Below, in pieces: positions 22,891 to 35,178 of a stretch of DNA of 64,000 nucleotides. The notes under the pieces were generated by a model. The model was not told the DNA's origin. It searched no databases and saw only the letters and a program-made list of their open reading frames with translations. Position 1 is the stretch's first letter; every line of letters begins with the position of its first letter. Both the position numbers and the translations under genes were made by a program. The stretch covers positions 48,779,052-48,843,051 of the forward strand of contig OX326956.1 in the NCBI GenBank assembly GCA_946800325.1, read 5' to 3'. This DNA is from Luzula sylvatica. Taxonomy: Eukaryota; Streptophyta; Magnoliopsida; Poales; Juncaceae.

Positions 22891-23239
22891 GCCTCAAATA
22901 TTTATTACATCTACATGTGCAACTTTAACTAGGGGTATACATATACAAGATTGGGAGAGTTTTATCTAAAATGCAACCCAACGCAACTAGAATGAATTTT
23001 TATTTTTCTAACCCAACCCAACCCAACCCAACTCATGATACATATAAAAAATTTCCAAACCATCTTGATAGGGTTGGACGGGTTTGGGCGGGTTAGCCGG
23101 ATTTTTTTTTCCGTAAATACATACTTTAACAAAAAATTTACTCACAACAACAAAATTCCAAAATTTTATAAACAAACAAAAATATATATTTCCCATTATT
23201 TTATAATTTAGACATTCAAACAAACTATATAATTATTAA

Positions 23240-23514
23240 GGAAAAATATACTTGGCCCTCCAAACTCATTCCAAAATCCTTAATGAGTGATAAAAATTGA
23301 ATATGTAGGTTGATTAGTCCATCTAATGGACTCAATTAATTGTTAATTGACACGTTCAATTGACATGTCACTAAAATATATTAGTACATATTCATTGACG
23401 TCAATTAAATCGATAATCGAATCAATTAAAAAAACTAATCAACCCAATTAATCATCATTTTCCGCCTCATCAAGACTTCTTTTGGATATTATGGGAGGTG
23501 AATATATAACCCCA
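23240..23514. mobile_element. MITE-like element, family M, copy 2
   Basis: It shares the left end (AAAAATATACTTGGCCCTCC, then AAACTCATTCC) and TTAATTGACA-type interior words with 22261-22550. The right end GGGAGGTGAATATATAACCCC complements the left. The two copies sit 0.7 kb apart with another MITE between them. Confidence 0.5.
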
Positions 23515-23674
23515 ATTATTAATTCCAAAATTATTAAACAGCCCATAAGAAGAAATATCATCGATACCTCTCATTACTCTTCCTTCTCACACAGGTAATT
23601 AATGATAGTTTGATAATTATTTAAATCCAACAAGGCAACTTTTTGGTCATGAATACATGAGGTGTATAAATAAA

Positions 23675-24766
23675 GGGAAATTTTCAAAAAAAACCCTAAC
23701 TTTTTCTGAAATTTTGAAAAACCTCCCATCTTTTTTGATATTCCAAAAAAGCCCCCAAATCAAAGTTTCTTTTTCAAAAAACCCCCTATTGGGATTAAAG
23801 ATAACATTTGTGGATGTTGAAAATTTTTTGGACAAAAATACCCCTTTCTATTTCTTCTTTAATTTTACTAAAGTATTTTTTATTTCATATTTAATATACA
23901 TAAATATTTTTAAATTATACTAATTAAAAAATAAAAGACTAAGCTATATTTATAAAAATAAATTATTTTATTTATATTAATGAAAACTAACATCCAACAA
24001 TAAAAATAACGGCGGTATATTATGTATCTTGCGAAATCTTTGCAGAAAAATAATATTTTCATCAAGTATACAATATAAGTATATTGATAGTTTTAATTTT
24101 TTTTTACTGTTACTACTAATATATTTATGTCACTATATATTATGTGCATGATTTTTTTTAACGTTCATTACTTATTTAATTTTCTACCCAGATATTTTCA
24201 TGCTTTCAAAAAAAGTATTTTTCTGTCAAAATATTTTCAAGACGTGTAATTTTTTTTATATTGTTGTTTTTTTGGTAAACTAACATCAAACAATATAACT
24301 TCCTTGGATATATTTTCAAGATATTAATCTTGATGCAAATTCAATGATTAAAAAATCTTAAGTACAATACCTCAAATACTCACTTGATTAGTTTAACTTC
24401 TCTCTTATTTTTAATTTAATGTTAGTTTTTCATGAAAAAATATATAATAAAGAAAATATTAAAATTATATAAAAATTATATTTTAATTTTTTGTAATAAG
24501 TATATAATGAAAATATTTATATTTTTAGAATTAATATAGAATATAGAATATAAAATAACATTTTTTAATTAGTATATTTAAAAAAATACTCAGAAAGGGG
24601 TATTTTTGTCCAAAAAAAATTTAACACCATGAAATGTTAATTCTAACCCCAATAGGGGGTTTTTTGAAAATAAAACTTTGATTTAGGAGTTTTTTTGGAA
24701 TATCCAAAAATATAGGGGATTTTTTAAAATTTCAGAAAAAGTTAGGGGATTTTTTGAAAATTTCCC
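23675..24766. mobile_element. Non-autonomous Mutator-like element (1092 bp)
   Basis: It starts GGGAAATTTTCAAAAAAAAC and ends with the complementary GAAAATTTCCC. The terminal inverted repeats run about 165 bases, to the TTTGGACAAAAATACCCC / GGGGTATTTTTGTCCAAA pair. Both sides carry the identical nonamer ATAAATAAA (23666-23674 and 24767-24775), the Mutator-type target duplication. The interior is AT-rich, with no transposase. Frames at 23657-23923 are terminal-repeat shadows. Relatives: 29638-30315 (intact) and 19785-21385 (degraded). Confidence 0.88.
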
Positions 24767-24775
24767 ATAAATAAA

Positions 24776-25445
24776 AGACTTCTCTTTTAGGGTAGATACA
24801 ATCATACAAAGATCATCAATACCTAACTCAGCTCACGTGCGTGCAACTTTCTTCAGTGAGGTGTCCTCAAGAATCGTCCCATTCACACTTCACAATCATG
24901 CACAAGATCGATAAAATAAATATCAATGCTACAAACAAAATATCTCGTCTTCTTTGTCTCTGGGTCCCTGTTAGTGTTGCCCTTTCAATCCGGTCCACTC
25001 TTTCTCCAGTCCTCAATTATCTTGCATGCACTCGGTATACCAGCTCATGATAGAAAACAACCTTAAGAATATTAATAGACCCATCTTTATAAAAAAATAA
25101 TTCAAATTAATTTGTAACGGCCGACCATAATTATTGAAAGGTAAAAGAATATTTATATTCTGATTTCAATTTAAAAATAATAAAAAATATTATTTTTATA
25201 TATGAAGATGTTTTTTTGTAAAATTTTAGTTGCACACAAAAACATAAATATGCAAGTTAATGTGTCACGTGATTATTATTAGAAATATGTCAATTTTATT
25301 TACTTGTCTTTCGTTTTTTTGACTTTTTTTAAAGAACTTTCAAACTTGATTAACAAGTAAAAAAAAAAAAAAATTCAATTCTAGATATATTTTAAGACTA
25401 CTTAATACTTTTTTTTTCTTATTATTTTGAAAAAGAAATATAAGA
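24776..25445. other. Spacer with an unassigned small open frame
   Basis: A 69-codon ATG frame (about 24841-25050) lies in locally less AT-rich DNA. I recognise no domain, and there is no supporting splice structure, so it is not called a gene. The remainder is AT-rich with a poly-A run near 25360. Confidence 0.3.
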
Positions 25446-26545
25446 GCATTTTTCACATGTGACCGGGTATAGAGTGGGAAATTCGAAAAATAACTTGGAT
25501 TTTGAAAATATTTCAAAACTAACTCGAAACTTATTTTAAAAACTCGGTGACACCTCATTTTAATAATCCGATCCCTTAACTCTCTAAAAATTGTGCCTTG
25601 TCAGGTTTAAGAAAAATTAAACAAATAATACCGGATTTTATAAATTCGGTGAATTAATACTTAATTTTGTACCAGAATTTATAAACTCCGCGGTTTCAAT
25701 TTCATGCATAATGAGATAATGACAAGAATCACCTTATACTTGTCTTATTTCGCTACATTCCTCTCCATTAATTAATTAAGGGTTTAAATTTAATTGATGG
25801 TCACGAATATTAAATTATGTAGAGTAAAAATCCAATAAAGAATTTCTGAATCAATTAATTAATTAGGGAAACTATTTTTTATTCTAATTGATTGGCGATA
25901 GACTTAATTTGACAAATGTAAAGAACTCCATAACACTGAGATTTAAACTTTCCAACAATTGTAAAGTTGACTCGAATTTTTGGCATGCCGCAAGTAACAA
26001 CTTGCTGGTTGGACGTCACCTAACAAATTTGTAAGATGCAAATATATATAGAATAATAATAAGAAAATACTTTGAAGATTTAATAAATAAATTCATTAAT
26101 TTGGAATATGTAATATATACATCTTGCATACATCTTATTATTGAAATTTCAAAATTACGACAAATCATAATCTCTTGGACTCAAATAATGTAAAATCACA
26201 AGCCACCAAATTCTAATTTAATATTTCACGCTGACACGTTTCTAAATATAAATGGAAAGGAACGGAGTAAAAAAAAAGCATAAAGTGATTTTTGTCATTA
26301 ACTCGTTCTACATGAAATTGAAATCACGGAATTTCTAAAATCCGATACAAAATTAAGTATTAATTCACCTGGTTTATAAAATCCGATATTCTTTGTTTAA
26401 TTTTCTTAAACCTAATAAGGCTCGTTTTTTGAGAGAGTTAACATATCAGATTTTTAAAATCAGATGCCATCGGATTTTTTAAATCAATTTTGAAATATTT
26501 TCAAAATTCGAAATATTTTTCGAATTTTTAAGTCAGACTAAATCA
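25446..26545. mobile_element. Inverted-repeat element, copy B (about 1.1 kb)
   Basis: The left arm, about 25446-25720, has GCATTTTTCACATGTGAC, AATTCGAAAAATAACTTGG and a long CGGATTTTATAAATTCGGTG segment. The right arm, 26295-26545, is its diverged complement, ending CACATGTAAAAATG. Arms are about 250 bases. The 575-bp centre is AT-rich and non-coding. It is related to copy A at 943-1435, which lacks the large centre. Confidence 0.65.
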
Positions 26546-27068
26546 CATGTAAAAATGTTTCAATATATATATATATATATATATAATATGAAAAGTTCTA
26601 TGATAGACTCATTTTTTTATCATGGACTATTTTTTAAAAAATTATTTTAAAATTTTTAGTTATTTATTAATTAATTATACAAATTTATGTTTTGAATAAC
26701 ATTAAATGATAAATATACACTAGAATCTTAAAAAAAAAATTATTATTTAATAAATATTCGAAATAATTTTTTAAAAAAATAGTTACATGGTAAAAAAAAA
26801 AAATGGGTCCCTCCCCATATATATATTACACATCAATCTTGAGTCTTGACAGCACAGATAAATTTTCAATTTTTGTAATAAAGAATTATTCTTCCTCTCC
26901 AGCACATCTTTGTGCACCAAGAGCCACCATAAATCCCCCCTCGTTATGTCCTCGTCTCTCAATTATCATTCATCCACCCCACCATTATTGCCTCACTCAA
27001 AGACCACGATATAAGTTTCCAACATCCCCTTTTCTCTCCGAAAAGTAAGCACAAACCACACACACAAT
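26546..27068. promoter_or_regulatory. Upstream region of the CONSTANS-like gene
   Basis: A (TA)n microsatellite (about 26562-26585) is followed by AT-rich DNA. From about 26890 to 27068 comes a CT-rich, C-rich stretch that looks like a transcribed leader. No specific factor site is claimed. Confidence 0.4.
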
Positions 27069-28823
27069 ATGGGTCGTCAAGAGGAAGAAGATGATAACCT
27101 TACTCTGTCCACACAAAACCCAACAAAACCCACATGTGATTTCTGCTCCGCCGCTCCGCCGGTGGTCTACTGCCGAGCCGACTCAGCCCGGCTATGTCTC
27201 AGTTGCGACCGTCAAGTCCACGCTGCCAACACCGTTTCGTCCCGGCATAGCCGTTCGATCCTCTGTGATACGTGTCGCTCCTCCGGCTCAACTTTCTACT
27301 GCTCCTTCCCTTCCTGTACCAGTTTCCTCTGTTCTAACTGTGACTATGATTTGCATGGAAGTGCTGAGATGGGTTTTGAGCATGGCAGAAGAGGGGTGGA
27401 GGGGTATACAGGGTGTCCGACTGGTGCTGACCTCGCTACGATTCTTGGGGTGAAGATTGATGAGAAGGAAGGAGTGGGAGGATTTAGGGTTTTGGAAATG
27501 GAGAAGGTGTTTAGGTTGGGGGATTTGATTGTGCCCACTACAACTTGCCATGGATTTCATCCTCTCGAGACTACTCCTTTACCTAAGGTTTGTTCTTTTT
27601 TTCTTTGCGTTATATTTATATTGACAAATCATAGAATTTGTTTGGATAGGTAGTAAAGAATTGAACTTTGCGAGATTGTTTTGCTAAAATTGTCAGGTTT
27701 AGATGCTTGCTATTATGGTTATCAATTACATAATAATTAAAATTAGGATTAATTTCGTGAAATTACCAATTAATAATTCAAATTTTGGGCATTATAAATG
27801 ATCCAGGATAGGAACTCATATTTTGGAAAGCACAAGGATGAGATTCTTCGCCAATTAAAAGAATTAATGAATACCGAGAACACTTCGACGGAGGATTTAG
27901 AGCCAATTTCGCAACTTTTTTCTTGGGATTCGCCTTTCTCTCAATTTCAAGGAAATTATAATCCAGATGCGAGTTTGGATTCTTCATCTATGCCCACAAA
28001 AGAGGTAACAAATTTTAGATGTTGTAGAATATCATATGTGCCCTTTCCAACGAAAGCTCAAAATATCAAACCTACCCGTGCAAATCAAATTTGCATCTTC
28101 ATAACTTCTTTTTTGAATTTGTTTTCAAACATATAGTTTGAAACTTTTTGAGTTTTATGAAGGGTAGCATGCATATGTTCAAGTTTTGGAGAGGTAACTT
28201 GATTTTGATTTTTGCAGTTTTTGAATATTTTATGTGTTGTAAGGATGAATTTGAAGCCTAATTAACAACCAACATGTATAATTCGACTCCAATAACCATA
28301 ACCATAACATAGAATTGTTTATTTTTGTACGAACAGGAAATGAACTGGACTCCTATTGATTCTCGTGCCCCTAATGATGATATTTACAACACGGAGGTTC
28401 CGTACGAGCAATACCTAGTTACTAGTCCCGAGGCAAACACGTTCAACTTTGTTGACATGATCGATATTTACCCGAGTGAAGACCATGAAAATGATATCGA
28501 AGAGAAACCCTTCAAGGAGACGATACATGTTTTACCCGTAAAAAACGAACCCGATTTTGTTTGCCCCGATAGAGACACACTCATCTTGCGATATAAAGAG
28601 AAGAGAAAAACAAGAAGGTGAATTTTGCATAAACATGTCATTATTCTTTTGTAATAACAGCTCAAAAATACTCAAATTATAATATAATAATAGACCGGAT
28701 TAGATAATTAATTTTGTAATAATTAACTATAGGTATGATAAGTTGGTGCGCTACGAATCGAGGAAAGTTCGCGCAGATGGAAGGTTGAGAATCAAAGGCC
28801 GATTTGCGAAGGGCGACAAGTGA
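27069..28823 (+). CDS. CONSTANS-like zinc-finger protein, COL9-COL15 group
   Basis: Exons 27069-27587, 27807-28004, 28337-28617 and 28733-28823 give 362 residues. B-box 1 is at about 23-65 ([20 protein letters not shown]...CLSCDRQVH). A divergent second B-box follows at about 66-97 ([13 protein letters not shown]...CSNCDYDLH). The linker word [15 protein letters not shown] is typical of the COL9-15 group. The CCT domain at about 316-359 ([13 protein letters not shown]...RIKGRFAKG) is split by the last intron. CCT domains contact NF-Y subunits or DNA, and the family tunes flowering time and light responses. It acts in the nucleus. Which COL it matches is not settled. Confidence 0.9.
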
Positions 28824-29628
28824 ACAAGAGTTGATGGAAAGAAATGGAGGAAATCCCAAATCTAGACGACTATTTAGTACTACATATTATTGTGTGTGTA
28901 TGTATATAATTCGATATTTTTGTTGCCGCGAATTCGAAGATTTGTTTTTCGAATGTGTTTATTCCTAGAAATAAGACGGAACGAAGCATGGTTATTTTCT
29001 TCTTTGTCCGTACGTATATTGGCATTCAACAAAAGCATATTCTGTTGCGAACAATTAGATAATCCTAAATTAATCATGTCGATTTCTTCGCTTCTAGTAT
29101 TTCGCAAGTTCCATAGTCTCTGCTAGGTGAATCTAATAAATATCTCTTTCCAAATTGCGCAAAAATACTTGCAATTTCTAACAAAATAGGATTATACCTC
29201 CAATTTACAAAATAATTTTTTTTTACTTGTCCCTGTAACTCATCTCTCCTATCTTTGATACGGATCTTGAAAAAGATTAATGAAATTAATTGATAATTTA
29301 TGTAATATAGATTAATAATTAATTAACATGTAATTTTTATTAATATATTAGAATTAACAGTTAATTTAATTTTTTGTATTAATTGAATTGTTAATTAACC
29401 ACTAATATTATTTTTTTTGGGGCCTGGGAGGCATAGTATTCCCTCTCTACAAAATTTAATTGTAAATAATGTGAAAATAAGACACCAGTACCAGTACCAG
29501 TGGAGCGTAAAGCGACACAGAAAAATGTGTCAAATCAAATTTTTTTGACAAAGCCGACTTGGACATTTAACTCATTTAAGGCCGACTAATGATCATTATT
29601 TAATATTTTTAACGATACCGCTCTACTA
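28824..29628. other. 3' flank of the CONSTANS-like gene
   Basis: It contains the presumed 3' UTR, then AT-rich DNA with TTAATTGA words. The frames at 28880-29126 are opposite-strand shadows of one another, without recognisable domains. Confidence 0.4.
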
Positions 29629-29637
29629 AAATATGCA

Positions 29638-30315
29638 GGAGAATAGAAAAACTTCCTAATTTTTTGGGATTGGTCAAAAACCTCCTAATTTTTTAGATTT
29701 TTTCAAAAACTCTCTAAAAATTAAACTAAGTTTCGTTCTTCAAAAACTCCCTATTAATATTAATTTTAATATTTCAACCAAATTATTGTTTTTGTCCCTA
29801 TAATATCTTTCACATTTTATTTTGTAATTGAATTTATTCCATAAATAAATAAATAATATTGTACAATATAATATTTTATAATATTATCTTATGATATTTA
29901 TTATATTATTCTATAATTTTTTATATGATTTTTTATATAAAATTATTTCATGTAAAAAAATAAAATTTTAATATAAAATAGTATTTATTTAATAAAATAA
30001 GACTATATATATTATAAATATTAAAATAAATAATTATGTTGTAAAATATTATCATAAACCATTTTTAGTATAATAACGTAATATATTTATTTTATTTATG
30101 TATTTATTAATTTATATTGGATAAAAAAATTTATAAAAGAAAATTAATAAGGATATTTTTGTTCAAAAAAAAAAAATTGGATGGAGAGTTAAACTTAACA
30201 CTAGTAGGGAATTTTGAAGAATGAAACTTAATTTCTAGGAGGGTTTGAAGAAATACAAAAGTTAAAGAGTTTTTGACAAATCCCAAAAAGTTAGGGAGTT
30301 TTTCAAGAATTCTCC
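29638..30315. mobile_element. Mutator-like MITE (678 bp), related to 23675-24766
   Basis: It starts GGAGAATAGAAAAACTTCC and ends GTTTTTCAAGAATTCTCC. Terminal inverted repeats of about 170 bases include CAAAAACTCCCTATTAATAT and its diverged complement. The flanks AAATATGCA (29629-29637) and AAATATATA (30316-30324) match at 7 of 9 positions, consistent with an ageing 9-bp duplication. The arm layout parallels the element at 23675. The interior is AT-rich with no coding. Confidence 0.75.
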
Positions 30316-30589
30316 AAATATATAAATGACCAGAAATATCATGATTCGTTGTATCAATTTTAAATTATGTCATTTAGATCTTTTAATAATTGGCGTAATG
30401 TAAAATTATTGAGTAGTAATCATATATAATTAATTATCTATGAAAATTATTGTCGTTTTGAACGGCGACTCGTTACAACACATTCAACACATTCATTACT
30501 TTTACAACACTGCCCGCGTTTGAGAGCACTTCACATAATGTCCTTTGTTTCGGCAAAAATAAATAAAATTATTTTTTCAATCGAGAACA

Positions 30590-30810
30590 ATAAAATTGCA
30601 ATAGTTAAACATGCAAAGAACATGCATGAACCACTCATATAGCATGAATCATGATACACATGACAAGTTCATTTTTATAGTTGGTTTGTTCCTATATATA
30701 TATACGAAACAACGATTTTGACAACTAAAACATATTTTAGTCGTTTGTGATAATGATGCTCGGAAAATTTTACAACAAAAACGATAAGTGAGATATTAGA
30801 GAAAAATCAC
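30590..30810. repeat. Dispersed repeat family D, copy 1
   Basis: The shared words are AGAACATGCATGAACCACTC, ATATAGCATGA, GTTCATTTT.TAGTTGGTTTG, AACATATTTTAGTCGTTT, GATGCTCGG and GAGATATTAGAG. They recur in the same order at about 45300-45500 and 53180-53370, with a partial copy at 53437-53560. There is no coding sequence and I could not find termini. Classification is open. Confidence 0.6.
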
Positions 30811-31375
30811 AAAAACAATACATGCACTATATATATTCAAAAAGTACCATAATCGTATTTTTGTATTCTCGAGATAAATATTTTTTAATACTTCGAATTG
30901 TTATATTGAGTTTATGATCCACACGACTATAATATAGTTATATTTTAATACTTCGATAGTAATATCCTAGTCTGTGACACATAATCTGGTTATTTCGTCG
31001 TTTCACAGAATTGTCTTCACCTTTATAAAGTTACATTTTTCTTTGTTTCTAAATAAACCAAGCTGAATTTGATTTTTACAATTTAGATATAATTAATTTA
31101 GACATAATGTTAGGACTAAATAAAGCAACTAAAAGATATGTTAAATAAAATAATTTTGTAACATATAATAAAGAATAATTATATTTTAATATTCTCCCAA
31201 ACTGAAAATTTACATCTCTGATTTCTGACCCAATACATGGATAGCAACACGATAGTGTTCAGAAAATAATAGAACTCGTAATCCAATTCCAATCCTTCAC
31301 CACCTCTCCTCTCCGTTGCTCACTCGTCTTCTTCTCCACAGCAAAAACAACGGTACGCCATCACGCTCACTGCCT
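30811..31375. other. Upstream region of the divinyl reductase gene
   Basis: AT-rich promoter region. The last 100 bases are C/T-rich and probably the leader. No specific light-response motif is asserted. Confidence 0.4.
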
Positions 31376-32843
31376 ATGTCCCTCTCCTCCGTCCACTCTC
31401 CGCTCCCCCTCCATCCCCGGCCCTCTCCTCCTTCCCTCCCCACCACCCATTTCGCTCTCCCCTCTACCCTTTTCTCCAAACCCAAATTCAAGCACCTCAA
31501 AATCAAGTCCCCATTGAAGACCATCTATTGTTCCTCCACCCCCATCTCTTCTCCTCCCGAAACCACTGCTTCCACTTCATTTCGGACCAAACCACCACAT
31601 GAAGTCACGGTTCTGGTAACCGGTGCAACCGGCTACATTGGTCGCGTGGTGGTTCGTGAACTGGTCAGACGTGGACACAAAGTTATCGCCGTTGCGAGGG
31701 AAAAAAGTGGCATTCGAGGCCGAGATGGACGGGAAAATACGCTTCGAAGCTTTTCGGGCGCCACTGTTTGCTTTTCTGATGTTACTGATTCAGAAACCCT
31801 CACTCGTGATCTTTCCTCTCTAGAAGGTATTGCCTTTCTCCACAACGAAGAAAAAAAAATGATTTGCTCGATGCCTAATTGATGTTAATGTGGTTTGATT
31901 TATAGGTATTCATCACATAGACGCGGCGGTGTGTTGTTTAGCGAGTAGAAATGGAGGAATTAAAGATTCATGGAAAGTAGATTACGAGGCGACTAAAAAC
32001 ACAATGACATCTGCACGACAGAACGGTGCGAACCATTTCGTGTTGCTCTCTGCAATTTGCGTTCAGAAACCCCTTCTTGAATTTCAGCGTGCAAAACTCA
32101 AATTCGAAGCCGAATTGCAATCTATTGCCGAGAACGATCTGAGTTTCAGTTATAGCATTGTTCGCCCAACTGCTTTCTTTAAAAGCCTCGGTGGCCAGGT
32201 ACACAAATTTCAAATTTATCCTTCGAAAACTACAAAAATATATCTAATTTATCCGTCCAAAACTGCAAATATCAAATTCACCCATTTAAAATTCAAAAAA
32301 GAAAACAGTAAAATCCTTTAATACAATACTCCTTATTTGGTATTTTAGGTAGAAACGGTGAAAGGTGGAAAACCATACGTTATGTTCGGAGACGGGAAAT
32401 TATGTGCGTGCAAGCCAATAAGCGAAGAGGATCTCGCCTCATTTATAGCCGATTGTATAACCGACGAAGAAAAATCGAACAAAATACTACCAATAGGCGG
32501 GCCCGGCAAAGCGTTAACTCCCCAAGAGCAAGGGGAGCTTCTCTTCCAATTGGCTGGCAAAGAGCCCAAGTTCTTCAAAGTCCCGATCGAAATCATGGAT
32601 TTCGTAATCGGGATTTTTGATTTCCTGGCAAAGGTTTTCCCGGCTTTGGAGGACGCGGCCGAGTTCGGGAAAATCGGGAGGTATTATGCCGCCGAGAGTA
32701 TGTTGGTTTGGGATTCGGAGAAGGGGGAATATAGCGACGAGAAAACCCCGAGTTATGGGAAGGATACTTTGGAGGAATTTTTTTCGAAAGTTCTTAGAGA
32801 CGGAATGGTTGGGCAAGAACTCGGCGAACAAACTATTTTTTAG
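31376..32843 (+). CDS. DVR: Divinyl chlorophyllide a 8-vinyl-reductase, chloroplastic
   Basis: Exons 31376-31826, 31906-32198 and 32349-32843 give 412 residues, near the Arabidopsis DVR length. Residues 1 to about 70 are Ser/Pro/Thr-rich and basic, a chloroplast transit peptide. The NADPH-binding motif [10 protein letters not shown] is at 81-90. Hallmark blocks follow: [76 protein letters not shown] and [15 protein letters not shown]. The enzyme reduces the 8-vinyl group of divinyl chlorophyllide (or protochlorophyllide) with NADPH, giving the monovinyl form. The start is the first ATG after the last upstream non-ATG frame extension. No defects are seen. Confidence 0.95.
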
Positions 32844-33064
32844 CTTTTAAAGCGATTAATGTATTTATTCGCGGGGAATTTTAATTGTATTTGAGGTAAT
32901 TTGAGTATATATATACTATACAGTTTACTAGTGATTTGTAAGTCATGAGATTTTTGCAGGTACGGATTGTTTAATGATAATGGATATCCATTAACGGCCT
33001 TATCTCTCACTATTACATTATTCCGAAGTCTTGAGTTCTTTTCTTATCAGAAAAAGAAAAATCA

Positions 33065-33583
33065 ATGGAGAATCATCAGAGCAGGACGATAATATTCGTA
33101 TACGGAACCCTCAAAGAAGGGTTCCCAAACCACCACCTTCTCGCCGACCTCTTCCACTCCGGCGAAGCCACGCCCGTCTCCGCAGCCACCACCGTCATCA
33201 AGTACCCACTAGTCATAGGTCCTTTTTCCGTTCCTTTCCTCCTCCCGCTCCCCTCCGTTCCAGGTTCTCACCTCATCGCCGGTGAGATCGTCTCCGTCTC
33301 ATCTCATGCCCTCTCAATTCTGGACTCCTTCGAAGGCGTTTTCACTGGGCACTACGAGCGCGCTCCAGTCATGGTGAAGGATGAAAAGGGTATTGAGGTT
33401 CAAGCAGAGGCATACTTCGCGCATAGAAACTATGCGGAGGTGATGTGGAGGAAGGGCGGGGAGAAGGGATTGGAGGAGTATACTGAGGAGATGATGATGG
33501 AGTATGTTAAGCCAAAAGATCGCCCGCGAGATATTGGAACGCTGGGACAGGTTATATATTCTTCTCTTGGATTGACAGAATAA
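33065..33583 (+). CDS. AIG2/GGCT-like gamma-glutamylcyclotransferase
   Basis: Single exon, 172 residues. The fold signature FVYGTLKEGFPNHHLL (11-26) supplies the YGTLK substrate loop. The catalytic glutamate is expected at Glu90 in ILDSFEG, followed by HYERAPV. This matches the plant At3g02910-type group rather than the ChaC-type GGCTs. These enzymes release 5-oxoproline from gamma-glutamyl amines or amino acids; the exact substrate here is not known. It starts 221 bases after the DVR stop on the same strand, leaving little room for a separate promoter plus the DVR 3' UTR. No targeting signal is seen, so it is likely cytosolic. Confidence 0.88.
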   Translation: MENHQSRTIIFVYGTLKEGFPNHHLLADLFHSGEATPVSAATTVIKYPLVIGPFSVPFLLPLPSVPGSHLIAGEIVSVSSHALSILDSFEGVFTGHYERAPVMVKDEKGIEVQAEAYFAHRNYAEVMWRKGGEKGLEEYTEEMMMEYVKPKDRPRDIGTLGQVIYSSLGLTE

Positions 33584-33679
33584 TTTTTAGGGGTATTTTA
33601 GTAATTCTGTATCATGTATTCAATAATTAAGTAATTATTATGCAAAAATAAATAAATAATAATAATAATTTACCAACCC

Positions 33680-35088
33680 CCTTATTTTTCACCTATCTTT
33701 GAGCTTCCTCATGAAGCCACGTCATCATCATTATCATGATTATTAACCATTAGATTTTGTGATGTGGCATCATCACATACATTAATATTATATGTAGTCA
33801 TTTAAGACATGCATTTTGTATGAATATTTTTAAGTATTAATTTGAACCATTAGATGTAGTGATGTGGTTTAATCTCAATCATTAATTTTTTTGTTAGATT
33901 TTTTGAAGATCATATTTTGTGTAGGCATTTATGTGTCATTATTTTACACCATGTTTGAAGCATTCTTAGAAAGCCACATCATCCTATATTAATGATGTGA
34001 CATTTTATTATTGGTTAGAATCAAATTAGACCAAGCCTAATCAATTGTTTAACATTTCACATAAGATTCAAGATCAAATGTGAATGTAATGGAATATGAA
34101 AAGTTTATACATGAAATACTAATAATTTAATATGTGATATTATAAACATACAACATATATTAGTATTATTTTTAGAAATTTAATTTTATAAACCCATCAA
34201 ATATATTCATTTTAATTTTCTCTTTATTTTGACATCCATATTAGTATAGTTCATACATAGCGTTTTTCATAATTTAAATTTGTAAAGATATTATGTAAGA
34301 AAATATAATCCAAAAAATACATATTTACATAATATATTTTTAAGAATTTCATTTGCATAATAGACTTTTTAAGTATTATTATTTATTTTTTAAAAGTTAT
34401 AACTATAAGAATCACATATAATACCTAGGTAGATTATATTTGCGTTTGTAAGCAAACAATTTTTTTTCAAAACATAATAGAATTAAAAAATATTGTATCC
34501 ATCTAAATTAATTTTTAAACTTATGAATACCTATAAAATTGTATTGTTATTTTACGAAATGTAAAATAAATAAAAAATTATATGATAAAAAATAATTTGT
34601 ATTTATGTTTATTATAAATTAAATTTTGATATTATTTATTAAATTACTTGAACTATTAAGTTTTACATTATTTTATATTTACCATTGCATTTTGAATCAG
34701 TAAAAATTATTACTACTATATAATTAATAATTTGTTACTACATATATTGTATGATTCATTATTTTAAATATTTGATATAGTATGAAATATTGTGAACAAC
34801 GATATAGTATTTGTTGTTTTGTTTTTTTTCATAAAATTGTATTATATCTTATTCTTATATATATTATATAATGACACTAATGTAAAGTATTATTATTTGA
34901 TTAAAAAAATGAGATTTGTTGTTATTATAATGTAAAATAATTGTAAAATATATGAATAATAATAGATAGATTAATTCAAAAAACTTTATTTTAAGATTAT
35001 ATTATTAATATTATCATATACATGTGTAATGTGTATTAAAAAAAAACATATTTTACATTCTCGCCGCGTAGCGCGAGTATTCTCCTAG
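33680..35088 (+). mobile_element. Helitron (3' end certain, 5' end approximate)
   Basis: The 3' end has the hairpin CTCGCCGCGTAGCGCGAG (35060-35077), then CTAG at 35085-35088 and T. The left limit is near 33680-33720, where CCTCATGAAGCCACGTCATC resembles Helitron 5' regions. Both flanks are (AAT)n-like, suggesting insertion into a microsatellite. The body is very AT-rich with no Rep/helicase coding, so it is non-autonomous. Confidence 0.6.
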
Positions 35089-35178
35089 TAATAATAATAA
35101 TAACAATACATTTTTTTACTAGTGTTCCAATAAAAATATTGAAGAAAATTTAGTTGCATAGCCAAAATACATAATAAC

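Noticed and set aside
22980..23100. (AACCC)n run as an interstitial telomere
   Set aside because: The unit is AACCC/CCAAC, not the plant telomere unit CCCTAAA, and there are only about four copies.
24841..25050. 69-codon ATG frame as a small gene
   Set aside because: It has no domain, no conserved start context that I can judge, and lies between transposons; kept only as an unassigned frame.
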